Below, one piece after another: positions 38,291 to 52,800 of a DNA stretch of 64,000 nt. Source of the DNA: Albula goreensis (taxonomy: Eukaryota > Chordata > Actinopteri > Albuliformes > Albulidae). Made by a program: the position numbers and the translations under genes. Under the pieces are notes generated by a model, which was given only the letters and a program-made list of their open reading frames with translations, did no database searches and was not told the origin of the DNA. How positions within the stretch are numbered: the first letter of the stretch is position 1; each line of letters begins with the position of its first letter. Location: contig CM040746.1 in the NCBI GenBank assembly GCA_022829145.1, positions 5,635,184-5,699,183 on the forward strand, given 5' to 3'.

Positions 38291-40125
38291 GGTGCTCGAG
38301 TCCCAGCCATGCCATTATCAGCTATGGCCTTATGTCTTCTTCGTGCAGGTCACAATTTGCTCAGCCAAAAATGGGCACAAAATGTCATGATCGTATCAGT
38401 TTTCTCAAAGCACTCCAAAAGAAAAAGCACTCTTTAAAGAAACACTGGAGAGATTAGCACAAGATAAAACAATACAATACAACCCATAACCCATAATCAG
38501 TTTTAAATTGTAGAAAAGGTGATCCATTAAAAAAAAAAGAATACAAAATGGCTGCCAAAGACCAGAGCAGTTGCAGCGGGATTTTATTCTTGATTGAACC
38601 ACGAGTAAACGATGTCTGAATTTGAATGAAGTCGGCATGTTTACACAGATTCATGGGTTTCTTTGTCACAGTGGATATAGTGATGATGGGTCATGTTGCA
38701 CATATAGAAAAGCACATAAATATAAGGGCCTGCTCCATTTCCACAGGCCAAACTCACAGCACAGGCATATAAAAAGGAATCATACTGAATAACTGTGTGT
38801 CATTTATGTGAAAACCCAGATCTGTGCAGCATCTGTGTCTGGGTCAACCTTGTAGCAGTTTGGAATGTAACCTTTTCACACGCGTAGCATTTGCGCATTC
38901 TCATCACGCTGCATTTGCTCACTTGCGTGAAATTGATGCCACATTGCTTCAAAATAAACACGGCAGCAATTACTCAAGGTAACATGATCCATTTTGATTA
39001 TTGTACCATGAGTTTGGACTATTAAAATGGAGCCAGAATACCTTAAACTGGAATCACGAAACGTTTGAGTTACACTTTACTCATGACTAAGAAACATGCA
39101 CCATAGTTCAGTCACATTTATGACCTCTGTCAAGACTGTTGGCGTTCTGATTATGTTTGGTCCCCTGCTATAGCTGCTTTCAGTGATTTGTTTGTAATGA
39201 TCTTCACTTCACAGCACAGTAGACAGCATCATTGTGTGTGAGATAAACAAGGTTTGGACATGTCGATGTCCGCAGTAGGATTCAGGAAGACTTGCCATTC
39301 TGTCTCGGAGTGAAGAGGTTTAGCAGCGGCAGAGCAGGATGACATGAGTACAGGGAAAACAGACTAGGGAAAAGCCAAAGAAAAAGCATCTTTTGTCAGG
39401 AGATGAATTCATGCATCAACTTTGTTCCTACCCACCTTACAATATTACCAATAGCACTACAATAATTCACAGCGGGACAACATCAGTGCCATAGTCCTTT
39501 GAATAAATTACAGTCAAATACAATCTGCGTTACATTGAGTGTGACACAATGTGAAATGTATGAGTGCGTTTCAGCAGTGAACTTTAACATTTTTATTATA
39601 ATGCGGTGTCGTTTTGTGGAGAGTGTGTGATGGCATGTACAACTCCAACACCTTCTTTAATTGCAGATAAATGTACAATATGTTTCAAAGTACAGTGAAG
39701 GACTTCCTGCTTCCTGAAAGGAGGAACACAGAAGAGTGGTTGGAGTTAAGAGTTTAAAAAAGTCTCTGTACAATGCACCATAAATCTACCAGCTCTAGGA
39801 GATGAATAAGGAAGACAAAGAGGTAATCTGCAAGTATTAAATATTCTTCAGAGGGACAAAATATTGAAATCTGAGGGGATACCTCAAAAATGAGTGACAT
39901 ATATTTTCGCCAGTATTTATGAGTGGTAAGTCCTCAGCTTACTGTCTGATCAAATTTGCAAAGAAATGCATGATGGCTCCCCGTCTCTGATTCAGCATTT
40001 CCAAAAAAACTTTTCATTGGCTGTCTGTTGGTGATTGGTCACACTAAATGGTGAGCGGGCGGAGAGTAACAGAGCCCCTCTCTGGGATATGGACAGGCTT
40101 ATGACCAAACACACTATTTGAAAGG
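38291..40125. other. Spacer between SINE minisatellite and tmem255a 3' end
   Basis: Non-coding sequence. A TTTATT near 38583 could be a distal tmem255a poly(A) signal. No gene seen. Confidence 0.5.
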
Positions 40126-40131
40126 CCAGTC

Positions 40132-40137
40132 TTTATT
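40132..40137 (-). terminator. tmem255a: Candidate poly(A) signal, tmem255a
   Basis: TTTATT on the plus strand reads AATAAA on the minus strand, about 750 bp after the stop. It would give a 3' UTR of about 40110-40887. Confidence 0.5.
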
Positions 40138-40887
40138 TAGGATAAGGATAAAGTCTGGCTTGTGAGGATTATGAAAAGACACAAACAAACAAATACACAG
40201 GACGCTGCCCCCTTTGGACAGAAAGCCTCAGACATAAAGTTAGGCTGAAAGGAAGAGAAGAGTCGCAGAAAAAACACCCAAAATTCTCCAGCTGAGTTTC
40301 GGTTCATTCCAGTTTGGAGTGGTCCAGTCCAGTTGAGCTCAGGTGATATCGTCATGGAAACTGACGGACTTTAAGGCAGATCTGTAAACAGTCCTGGGTG
40401 TCAAAAGTGGCCCAGCAGGTACGTTGCGTATGGCTTGGGCATACAGGAGAGGCTCCACTGTGTATGAGCTGCCATACAGCGCTATGAGCCTGAGCCACCA
40501 TGCCTACAGTCAGTCCATCTCCCACTGCGGGTCTCTCAGGCCTGGCCTCCTCTGCCATCTGCAGTGCCATGCTCAGTCACCGTTACCCTGCCCCTCCTCC
40601 CTCATCCCCCGACACACAGAGACACCCGGACCAGGCCGATTCAGCAGTCACATCACAGTGTGGGGGGCGAGCCCCAGACCCCGGGTACAGTCACAGTTTT
40701 AAAGGTCCACCAAATCCTGCGCTCAGTGGGAGGCGGGAACGATGGCTCGCAGCGCGGAACCTTGCAGAGAACAGGGGCCCTCCAGCCGAAAAGCCTGTTT
40801 CCTCCCCGGGCACCAGCTCAGTCACTCAGGGGGGCGTGTAAAATTGGGCAGGGCATGGGGGGAAGGTGCCCCCCCCACCCCTCTCCT

Positions 40888-43800
40888 TTAGGGGCTGTAT
40901 GGGGGCGGCTTGTCGTCAGGGGGGTAGTAAGGGGGAGAGTAGCTGGGAGGGATCTGGGTGGGCCACATGGAGCTCGCTCCTGACTGGGAGTCATCAGACA
41001 ACCCTGAGGAGTCAGGGAACATACTAGAGCCCTACAGGGAGAGATAAGGGACAAACAGTCAGACACCAGACTCTTTGTGACATGTGACACTTAAAGTTTG
41101 CAGCCCTTCATTCTGTATAGCTTTATCTTATACCTGTAACACATGAGAAGCAGAGCAGTGCAGTTACTTGCTAGCATTGTGCCCCATCTAGCTTTCTTAG
41201 TCTCTTTCTTAGAAACTTACACTCACTTCTTAATTGGGCTTTATGGGGGCACTATTGGGAATAAAACCTACAGCCTCTCAGTTCCCTGACCATTACGCTT
41301 CACCTCTGCCAGTATGCATTGATAAACTCATTTCTGTACAATCTTTTTACCTGCAGATCATAGGCAGTGTAGGGTGGCAGACAGGGGGCGCTGTTGTAGT
41401 AGGAGTTATAGGATGTGGTGGGAGCTGGAACCTCCGGTTGAACAGGGACAGGCAGGGGGTCTGGTTCACAGCCCTCAGGCCCAGAGGTTGGGGTCTGCCC
41501 AGGACACACACCCACAGTGAGAAATGCTGGCCTTCCCCCTCCCAAAGCCACGCTGACAAACACCCATACACCAGCAACACAATGTACATGATCAAAAACA
41601 TGGGCACCAACTTTTCAAAATGATGGGAAGTGCTTATTATATATAATATATGCACACACATGAAAACAATCTCCCTTCAGCAATCATGGATTGATTCTTT
41701 TTCCAAATACAATGCGTCTATCATGAACTGGTCTTCAAAATGGGTGAAGAGGTGACAGCAGTGTCAGCACACAAGTTTAAACTGCTGTTTCCATTCTAGC
41801 ACAATGTTAATGACAGGAGAAAGGGGTTTCACCTCTGTGAAACAGGATAGGATAATGGGTTCCACTGCACTTAACTGATAATCACCGACTTATCTGAACC
41901 AATAAAAAGATAGTGCTCCTAACAAATAACACTTTTATTGGTCCAAATAAGTGTGTCACTAAGAGTTTCAGGAAGCTCTGCCCACATCTGTTTCATGACA
42001 CCCCATCTCCCCATCGCCAAGCTGCACTACCATGTACAAACATTCACAACGACAAACAAGGAAGCTGTACATATCAGCTCTCCACAGCCAATCCAGAGCA
42101 TACAAAATCGATCAGCTCTCCACAGTCAATAATGTCTGACCTTAGATGCACAGAATTTAATTCCAAAGAGTGAAGGGAAACAGAACCCCAGCACACCAAC
42201 TCATTGTTTATCAATGAGACACTGTGGATTAGATTGTTAACAGCATGGACACTAAGGGCTCACTCACCTTGCTGCTCTTACCGTATCCCTGCCTTCCAGG
42301 CTCTGAACAGTCCTACAGTGCTATGAGCCTGAGATGCTATACACTGCTGTGAGCCTCTATAAAGCCAATATACAGCGCTATGAGCCAATATACAGCGCTA
42401 TGAGCCTGAGCCGCTACACAGCACTATGAACCACTATATAGCGCTATGAGCCGCTATACAGCACTATGAGCCTGAGCCACTACACACCGCTATGAGCTGC
42501 TATAAAGCACTATGAGCCACTATACAGCTCTATGAGCCACTACACAGCACAATGAACCACTATACACCGCTATGAGCTGCTATAAAGCACTATTCTTTCT
42601 TTAAATTTTTTCAGCTCTTCAAAGCTTATTTTAAAAATGAAGAGCGCCATCAAGAGGCCAGATTTTAAATGCCCATATCTAGGAAACTGCTGGTCCAATT
42701 CAAAGAAATTCTTCTGCCATTTTCTTCACTCAGTGACATCTTAAATAGAACTTAAAACTAGCGCAGTCCCTGATGTGGGGTCACTAAGCCTTTCACTCAT
42801 AAAAGAACGGCCCCTCTGCTCAGTCCCAGCCAGCGTTGAGCCATGTACAGCTGCAGCAGAGAGCAGAGAGCAGTGTGACAGTGAGCCAGTCTCACCATGT
42901 CCTTGAAGCCTCCCAGCACTGCGGCAGTGATGATGCCCAGGAACAGGGCCACGATGTTGAGGATGGTGGCCGACCACAGCAGGTGGTACAGCAGCACCAC
43001 GTCCTGGCAGCTCCGCACTTCCGTGTACTCATGGTAGCCACCCATTAGCTCCACACGGCTGCATGAGGGAGAGGAGGAGACGCAGGACACACAGAGGGTG
43101 GGGGAGGAGGACAAAGAGGGCAATGACAAGAGGAGAGCAGAGAGGAAGAAAATCTGTTTAACATGAATTAGCATTGTATGTCTTATTCAAAACAAACATG
43201 CTCCCTTTGTATTCGATTATACATGTGAAATTTCAGTAGCATGTGGAATGTTCAGGGTTTAAGCCCCTCCACTACTGGAATAATGTACACCTGCTGGAGA
43301 TCCAAGAGATAAGTTCCCTTATGACATTACCACTGAATCCATGCGGTTTCTCACCGTCCTGAAAGCCCTACACATTCGTTCAAGAGGTTTGGGTGCTACA
43401 GTAAACTGACTAAAACAAAGCTTAAGGCCTATATCACAGAAATGTAAATAAGATCATTTATTTGGTGTGGAAAAAAATATTCCCTTCCCTTAAAAAAACA
43501 GTATTAATAGATTCCTTAGATAATTAGTTAATAGATAATATAGATAATAGATAATTCCTTAGAATTCCCTTATTAAAAGAATAATTCTCCCACACCCACA
43601 GTGACGCCAACTATTTCCAGGCTGAGGGGAACATGACTGGGGAGGGACAGGTACACAGCCCAGAGAGGAGATTTCTGGACCGGGTTACCTGAAGAACGGA
43701 ACGACCCCCCCCAGAAACAAACCTCACCCCCAGACAAATAAAAATGGCAGACATGGGGGCTCTGTCACATGACTGAGGTATGTATTTTGTCAGCAGTAGG

Positions 43801-46800
43801 GTACAAGGTACCTCTTCAGAGAGACACAGCTGCTGTCCAGCTTTCAGTAGCGGTACAGTTACACACCTTTATGGAACTAAAAGTCACTCCAAATCTACAG
43901 AGAAAATATAATATCTATAAAAATAAAACATTACATTTGATTTGATTAAGACTGCAGAAAAGAAAAATATTTGACAATTGTCTGGTCAATAAACATCATA
44001 AACATATACGAAAACATCCAGATTTATGCCTTACTTATTTTGAGACATTAAAACATGACAAGCACTTTCCCAGGACCACAAAGGAACAACACAAACTAAA
44101 GCTGCTGACAGTAACTGAAGAGCCCATCAACTTCTAGAGAAGATTACAGAAAAACCCTGAGTGACCAGCCATGCTAAAATGGTAACATACAGAATGTTGA
44201 GCACCTACACAAAAAAAAAATCAAAAGAGACATTTTGAGATATTGATAAAAAATATCAAACTTGAACAAAGGCAATTTGAACCCCTTTTTGAAGTCTTAA
44301 GACCCGATGGAATATTGAAAGAAATGCCAAAATACCACAATAAGACAGTCAGTAGGTGATTTAAATGACTATACTGAATAATGCACAAAAACAACTGTGA
44401 CATCATGGGAACCCCTTACTGAATAACACACAAAAACAGCTGTGACATCATGGTTTTGCTTCAAAAGTACCAACCTCCAAAACTCATCTCAACCAAATTA
44501 CAAAAACAAATTCATTACCAATTGGGACGAAACACTAAATGAACGAGAGTGCTACCACACCATAAAAAGAAAGAAGGTTTTGCCAGACCACAGTGGTCAA
44601 AAACCAGCTAGTCTTTTGAAGGGCTTTGGCAGACCTGAGGATGTGGACAGAGAGCTGTACATTATGAGAGGAAGTGAAAAGAACAGAGAGACGAGAGCTT
44701 GGAGCGTAACTAATACAGGCGCTCTGTCCTGAGTATGAGACGCTCAGAGGTAAAGAGGCTGCTGTTTCCTTGACACAGAGCTGCGACTGCCCGACTTCGG
44801 CAATATGAATGTCGCCCCTGGTCACAGACAGCAACATCGAGCAACTTAAACACTAAATAACCCTTTATGGTGCATGGGGATGATTTTCTGTACATGTCTC
44901 TTACATATAGAATGTTCTTTTTCTTTCTCCTCTTTCTCCTTTTATTTTGTTCATGCTTATTGGCAACGTAAAATCATACTTGCTTTGCCAGTATAGCTAA
45001 ATGAGTTAAAATGAGGAACATAGCTGAAACAAAGGTCAGGCAGCAACTGAGGTAACATCAAAGGTTAAGATTTGGAAATATAATCAATCATTTATCATCC
45101 CAATACAGCAATTTAAATCTGAGGAGGAGGACAGGGCAGAGACAGATATGCAGGCAGGCTGGCCAGTGAAAGGGGGGGGGATGAGTAAAGGGCGGGTAGC
45201 ACGACCCCCAGACCCTCCCCAGGTTTCTGAACCTCACGCATCTGCAGGTGCTGCGCACAAAGACATGCCTCCACATGCACAAAACTTCTGCATGTCTGCA
45301 TGAGGGCAGTATATTGTCTTTTATCATTTTTTCCTCTGGGGAAAATTACAAGCACAGAGTCCAGAGCCCATGATTTAGGTGAGCCTTCGGCGTGTAAAAC
45401 CTGAGACGGGCTCAAGCTGTGATGCAACGGGAACTCAAGGTCTCCTGGAACGGGGCCAGGGCTACGCTGACCCCACAGGGAGGAACCAGGACATGCATTA
45501 AGGAGGCAGTCTAGAATACTCATTCCCCTGTCTGTGTTTCACACCAGAACTTAACCCTTACTTCACACAACCACAGGAAAAATAAACAGTTATTTCAGCC
45601 ACATCACCATGGCAACAGTGCTGTTATTTCAGTCACAATACCACAACACAAAGTGCTGTTATTTCAGCCACAATACCATACCACAAAGTGCTGTTATTTC
45701 AGTCACACTACCACAACACAAAGTGCTGTTATTTCAGTCACAATACCACAACACAAAGTGCTGTTATTTCAGTCACAATATCATGACACAAAGTGCTGTT
45801 ATTTCAGTCACAACACCAAGGCACAAATTGCTATAATTTCAGTCACAACACCAAGGCAAAAATTGCTGTCATTTCAGTCACAACATGGGACAAACTGCTA
45901 TCATTTCAGTCACAACATGGTGCAAACTGCTGTCATTTCAGACACAACACCACAACACAAACTTCTGTTATTTCAACCACAACACCATGACACAAACTGC
46001 TGTCATTTTGTAGGGTGGGGGAAGGGGGGAGTACACAGAGTGGACAAAAGAAGGACCTACTTCCAAATCATGGATGTTTTCCTAATTTTTTTCAAAACAT
46101 CTTTATTTTGACGTCCCAACATAGGATCTCTGAAACATAGGTAAAAAAAAAAATATCTGTTGTGTTTTATTCACCAAGAACAAAATGAACAGAAAAATGA
46201 AGGCTCAGAGACTGTGTTACTGTGTTAACAGAGTTAATGTGGTAGAGGGGTTCAGTGAGATTTAAATCCTGCTGGACTTGTCCTGGAGTTCTACAGATGG
46301 CAAATCACATCCTGTAGTTTGGAAACAGCGTTGCACAAGGATCCAGATCGAAAAATGGACAGTAAAGTAAAGTGTGAGTATTTTTCCTGTAAAATTTCAT
46401 TTTCTGACTTCCTGCTAAAATGATTTCCTACATGCTGAGCTGCACATCCCTGCACATCCTACCAATGTAAAATAGCCATCCTTTTTGAAAAGGTACTGAG
46501 CAAACAAGAGAGCATTACTTTTCCAACTAGTTCTGTGAACTCCTACTTCACCACTGCTTCCAATTTAGGGTTTTTTTTTTTTTTGTAAAACCTGTTTACT
46601 GTTTGGCTGGAGTGGGAGGTGGAATCCCCAGCTTCAGAGGCCAGAAGTTCTGCCATATAGCTGTCCCCTCCATGATGTAAACCACCTGATAATTATTGAC
46701 ATCGGCTGGTGGTGTATGGGTGAAATGAAACCATGGCAGGTATTTGACTTTCTGAAGCTGGGGTTTTCCATGACTGAATGGTGAATTTTACCATCCTGAG

Positions 46801-49800
46801 CAGAGTGTTGGGGTTAAAAGTGTCTCGGCAGGGGACAGGGAGAGAGCACGTACCTGCCACAGTTGTACAATTCACAGCAGTAACAAGTGTTGCTCTTCAC
46901 ACGCAAACTGCAGGTCACACGAGGGCCAGTTTGACAGAGAACCTAGGAGACAGACAGACAGACAGATAGACAAAGGGGCTTGACATTACTCTGTTGGGTC
47001 TACATACACACATAAATAGGGCATACACATTTATTCCAATCATATAAGATAATTCATATTTTTGATTCAACATGTTTCCATCATAAACCTTATGCTAAAT
47101 CTTCCTGTGCTGCAGGCATGAATGATTGAGTATAATATAATGCAGAAGAAGGGGAAAAGGTGAGATAAGCAGCCATGGAGGTGACTGAATTTGCAAAGGA
47201 AACGTAAACTCCGCCGCGCACAGTATTTGGGGAGTTATGAGCAGCTAGTGGGCGGCGCGGCGCACTCACATCGTGGTCCATCGCTGTGCCGCTGGAATAG
47301 TACTCACAGCGGCCTGCGTACACAGGCCTGAGATCCTGCAGGAAAGCACACTGTCACTCAAGGTCTACAGCGCAAAGTGGGGACACACTCTACTTTCACC
47401 TGAAAACATTCATACTGAAAAATGATAACGTACAGCTGGCTAAAAATACAAGTCAGAAGGGTTACAGTTTTATTACAGTGCAGGGAAGTGTAAATGGTAT
47501 ACTTGGGTTTCATTGGCTTTGAAGTTAAAGAAGCACACTATCCTTCAGAATTTGTTATATAATAATAATAATAAACATAATAAAATATGAGAAAACAGAG
47601 ACCAGTTGAAATACGAGAATAAAACATCATAAATTTCAGAGACAACATCAATGAAATGTAAGGGTAACAACAGAAAAAACTAAATGGTAAAACCTGAATG
47701 TAACTACTACAATCCGTTTGTACTTTGCTGTCTGAATGATAAATGTTTTCAACAAAAATATTAACTGAAACAATAAAAACCTGGGGGAGTACATAAATAA
47801 TGATGGGGGAAACACATGCGAAATGACTCACTATATGTCTGGCAGCAAACACGCCGTCCACAATAGCGCAGCAGAACGCTGCCACCACACCAAAGCTGAT
47901 GAACACTATGGAGGCCACCAGCTGTCACACGGCAGGGAGACCGCAGGAACGGGAAGACCAGAGGAACAGAGACGATGGGAAGACCAGAGGAACAGAGACA
48001 ATGGGAAGACCAGAGGAACAGAGACAATGGGAAGACCAGAGGAACAGAGACAATGGGAAGACCAGAGGAACAGAGACAACGGGAAGACCAGAGGAACAGA
48101 GACAATGGGAAGACCAGAGGAACAGAGACAATGGGAAGACCAGAGGAACAGAGACAATGGGAAGACCAGAGGAACAGAGACAATGGGAAGACCAGAGGAA
48201 CAGAGACAATGGGAAGACCAGAGGAACAGAGACAATGGGAAGACCAGAGGAACAGAGACAATGGGAAGACCAGAGGAACAGAGACAATGGGGAAGACCAG
48301 AGGAACAGAGACAATGGGAAGACCAGAGGAACAGAGACAATGGGGAAGACCAGAGGAACAGAGACAATGGGAAGACCAGAGGAACAGAGACAATGGGAAG
48401 ACCAGAGGAACAGAGACAATGGGAAGACCAGAGGAACAGACACAATGGGAAGACCAGAGGAACAGAGACAATGGGAAGACCAGAGGAACAGAGACAATGG
48501 GAAGACCAGAGGAACAGAGACAACGGGAAGACCAGAGGAACAGAGACAATGGGGAAGACCAGAGGAACAGAGACAATGGGAAGACCAGAGGAACAGAGAC
48601 AATGGGGAAGACCAGAGGAACAGAGACAACGGGAAGACCAGAGGAACAGAGACAACGGGAAGACCAGAGGAACAGAGACAATGGGAAGACCAGAGGAACA
48701 GAGACAATGGGGAAGACCAGAGGAACAGAGACAATGGGAAGACCAGAGGAACAGAGACAATGGGAAGACCAGAGGAACAGAGACAATGGGAAGACCAGAG
48801 GAACAGAGACAATGGGGAAGACCAGAGGAACAGAGACAACGGGAAGACCAGAGGAACAGAGACAACGGGAAGACCAGAGGAACAGAGACAATGGGGAAGA
48901 CCAGAGGAACAGACACAATGGGAAGACCAGAGGAACAGAGACAACGGGAAGACCAGAGGAACAGACACAACGGGAAGACCAGAGGAACAGACACAATGGG
49001 AAGACCAGAGGAACAGAAATGACAGAGAGACAGGAGAACAGTTTTCAGAGAAAGAGAAAAAGACAAACAAGAGACCCAAAAGCATACTTCATCCTCGAGC
49101 TGGGCGATATGGCAAAAATATGCATCCTTATAATTATGATCTTTCCTTAATATAGTTTCAAATCACAATATTGGTGTCAATTAGCAAAAAGTCTTTATTT
49201 TCAACAACTGTGAGGATAATTAAAAAGATTGACTGTATTGTGTAATGACACTGAGTCCATAAATGTTTGGAAATCAGCCAAAGAGCTCTCATACATGTTT
49301 CAGACCTCATTTTGAGAGAAAGATGAGGGATAAAGATGAGCTTTCACTTTGACTCTCCAGCCCCTTTTCTTTATCAGAGCCACAATGATGAAGCCAAACA
49401 GTGCCAACCATTTGCTGCAGAAGGAGGAGGGGCCTATGGTCCACACTGCACATACGTCATCGGTCTGTGATGTAAGGCAAGCATGAGGTCAGAATATGTT
49501 TGGTTCATGTACCTGCAGGTGCCCTGCAAGCCAGGAGGGGGCACTCAAGAGCAATGAGACAGATTATTTCAACCAGCTTAATCGCCATCTTTCTGGCAAG
49601 GATAAACCAACTGTTCCCTTGCTATGGCTGCAGGTCCACATTAGCAGTGAAAGTTGAACTGTGTGGGGGATCATATGCAACGAGTTGAGCCAGATTTATG
49701 GTAAAGCTGTCACTGAGGGCAGTGATGCACTCTGGATGTAGATATGGAAGAAAACAGGTTGCCAGAGTTGGACTTTGCAATCGTTCGATGCGCACAGATG

Positions 49801-52800
49801 AATAATAGGGGCTGAGTAGGTTTAGCTCATCGTTCTCATTGATCTCTAGCGGCCACTCCTGGTTGGCTGGGTACCTGCACATGTCACACAGCTGTATGCT
49901 GACTTCATCACCCTCTGAAAAACACAGAGCCATGTTCATGGCCTCCTCCTTCTGAGCAGGTGGGAGAGGGCTGCAGCATGGGGAACAGAGCAATGTGGAG
50001 AGTATTTGTGTATGTACTGCAATATAAATCACATTTTTTTGTCTGAATCTGACTCTGGGCTCTGTGTGTCAAAGTGCAGACTCTGAGCATGCCCAGGTGA
50101 ACAGGTGAGGTTACTATGGGTCAGCCCTGGTATTGGACAGCTGCAGAATAACCTTGTTACTCAGCACTTACAGTAAATGATCAATCCAAACAATTGATCA
50201 GTGGTGTTTCGCTGGCGCTTCACTTCACCATGTTCCTTATGGCTAAACTGGTTTCTGATTTTCAGGTGGAAACAAAAACCAGCACCGTCACTGTCCAGTC
50301 CTGGAGGGCTAAAGTCACTGATTCCCTACAGTGCCCATGTAAACCTTGTTTCCAAGGCCTAAATTTGGTACCGATTGAAAGGAAACACCACAGGAACCTG
50401 CAGACACTGCAGCCCTCCAGGACTGGAGTCTGACCCTCTGCCATACAGAGTTTCCATTCCCTGCAGTTCTGCCCTCCTGCCCCCCCGAGTCCAGTTGTTT
50501 TTCAGGGACCGTTTTGTCTAGAACCCCTTCAAGCCCTCTCTCCCATTCCCATCCACCCCAAAAGGCCAGGGGGGAATAGTCTACCTGCAAAACACCCCCA
50601 CCCCCTATGGCTGTTTACTGCTCCACACGAGGAGAACAATTCCTTCTCCAGGCCTGGCTGACTTCCAGAACACCGTAAATATACACCCCAGTAACCTTTA
50701 CAGTCAGGTCAGCAACTATATGGCAGGTGGTTAATGCTCTCACGTTAAAGACCCATTTATACCATTCCACCCAAACTTATTCATCACAGAAGAACAGAGT
50801 GGTGATGTAGGAGTGCAGGGCATTAGCTGGAAAGTGACTAATGTACTCATTTAGTCAGTCACTTTACACACAGTATAGCTACATCGCATCTGCCGTGTAT
50901 TCAAGAATATAAACATCACAGCAGGAGGAAGTATGGTTTGGTTGCTGCAGGAGGTCAACTAGTTTGGCTGTAGTTTCGGTTGGGAAGGGGGAGGGGGGGT
51001 AACTGGGTGCAAAAAAAAAAAAAAAAAAAGCTGTTACAGTTCACCCTAAAAAAAGTGGTTTGATGCATCTCAATTTCTTTCACTTTTTTGTGGTGAGAAA
51101 TGATGAGGAATAGAAGTCCTATTAGAATGTCCTAACATTTTAGCTTCATATGTTGCTTTGTTTCTGTGTTGGAGCCTTCTGACAGTTAGGGGGCCCTCAC
51201 TTAAAAAGTGCCTAGTTGCACAAAATCTGAGATTTTTATTGACCTTAATTCCACAAGCAAACAGCTAAATCAATGGATATTTGAAGTCTTTGGAGTGCTT
51301 TTTATTTACTCAAGATTATCGTGAAAGAAAAAAAAATGTAACGGTGCCTTGATTGGTCTGGTCTCAATGACAGCTTCATATATGTTGTATATGGCTGATA
51401 CCCCATATACAACAAAAACTACTTTGTACATATATATGTATGTATATACTGCTTCAGCTTTACCGTATTGCCCTGTTGACAGAAGAAACTGTGTTTACAG
51501 TAATGCAGTTGTTTATTCAGTCCCATTTATGTGACTGTCATTACGTCAATTTTGAACCGCTTTTACTGTATAGAATCCACAGACAGCACACACTGGTGGC
51601 AGAGGAAAGATCTTTAGTGCTGAACAGGAGGCTGCCATTGTAGATACGGTCGTGTAAAATGATGTAATCAGACCGCATGAAATCAAGGTAGCAGTAATTG
51701 CAGATCAGGAAACATTTAGAAATATCAACAGTGTGATTTTGGCTACTATCTTTCAAATCCTTAAAGGAAACCATGTCAGAATGAAGCAGCAGAACAGCAG
51801 GTCCACTCCAAAGAAACTCTGACATAGTGAAGAAAGCAAAACTCCAGTATGTGCATGTAAGGATTTGTTACTGTAATGCCCTATCATACCAGCTACATGC
51901 AACAGATAGATATGGCCTTTCCAGACATGCGTTGTACATTTTTCAGTGAAGAAATATTATTCATAAAAGTAGATTACATTACAGATTCTATTACCATGCC
52001 ATAAACCATCTGTAGAAAGTTACCAAGTCGTTTCCAAAAAATTGATTCTCTGTTACACTAAGCTAGGTGATCAGATGGGATTATGTTGGTAATGTTTTTG
52101 ATGTGCACCTTGTTGGTACAATAAAGGTAAGGGCTGGTAAGCTAAGCTAACTTCAAAATGCCACTGTAGGTGTGCAGGAATTTCCATAGTGATTCAGCAA
52201 AATGGGCAGGTAATCGGAGAGGAGGCATGGTGAGGTCACCCATTCCATTCATTTTATCATTAAGGGGAAGTGTGGGTCAGTGTGCCATTTTAGTGGCTTT
52301 GTGGGGAAGACAGCCATTTAGTGATCAATATGATTAATTAATTAATCAATCTGTAATTGAGTGAAAACCAGACACAAGTTCACCCCCTCCCCTTCCTACT
52401 CCTGGTCTTGGCTGTGTGTTGCAAAGAGATTGCCTTGTCCCTGCAGTGAACTCTGGGTGCAGCTGGGGCCAGACAGCACTGATTAATGCAGGTGAGAGTG
52501 ACACACTGTACCAGGTCTTCAGTTAGAGAGTGACACACTGTTCTTGCTCTTCAGTCTGAGAGCGTGACACACTGTACCAGCTCTTCAGTCTGAGAGTGAC
52601 ACACTGTTCTTGCTCTTCAGTCTGAGAGTGACACACTGTACCAGCTCTTCAGTCTGAGAGTGACACACAATGTTCTTGCCCCAAGTCTAAGAGTGACAGG
52701 TGCCTTTTTCCTCAGCTGGTAACTAGTGGCCTGGCGACAGCACCCAGCTGGTCCGCCATTTTGTAAAGTAGCACTATAACATCTGGCCTGTCGAAGGCAA

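Noticed and set aside
47761..49155. Six overlapping ORFs of about 390-420 aa on both strands
   Set aside because: All are read-through of the 26-bp minisatellite, which lacks stop codons in every frame; the only real coding sequence there is tmem255a exon 4 at 47832-47921.
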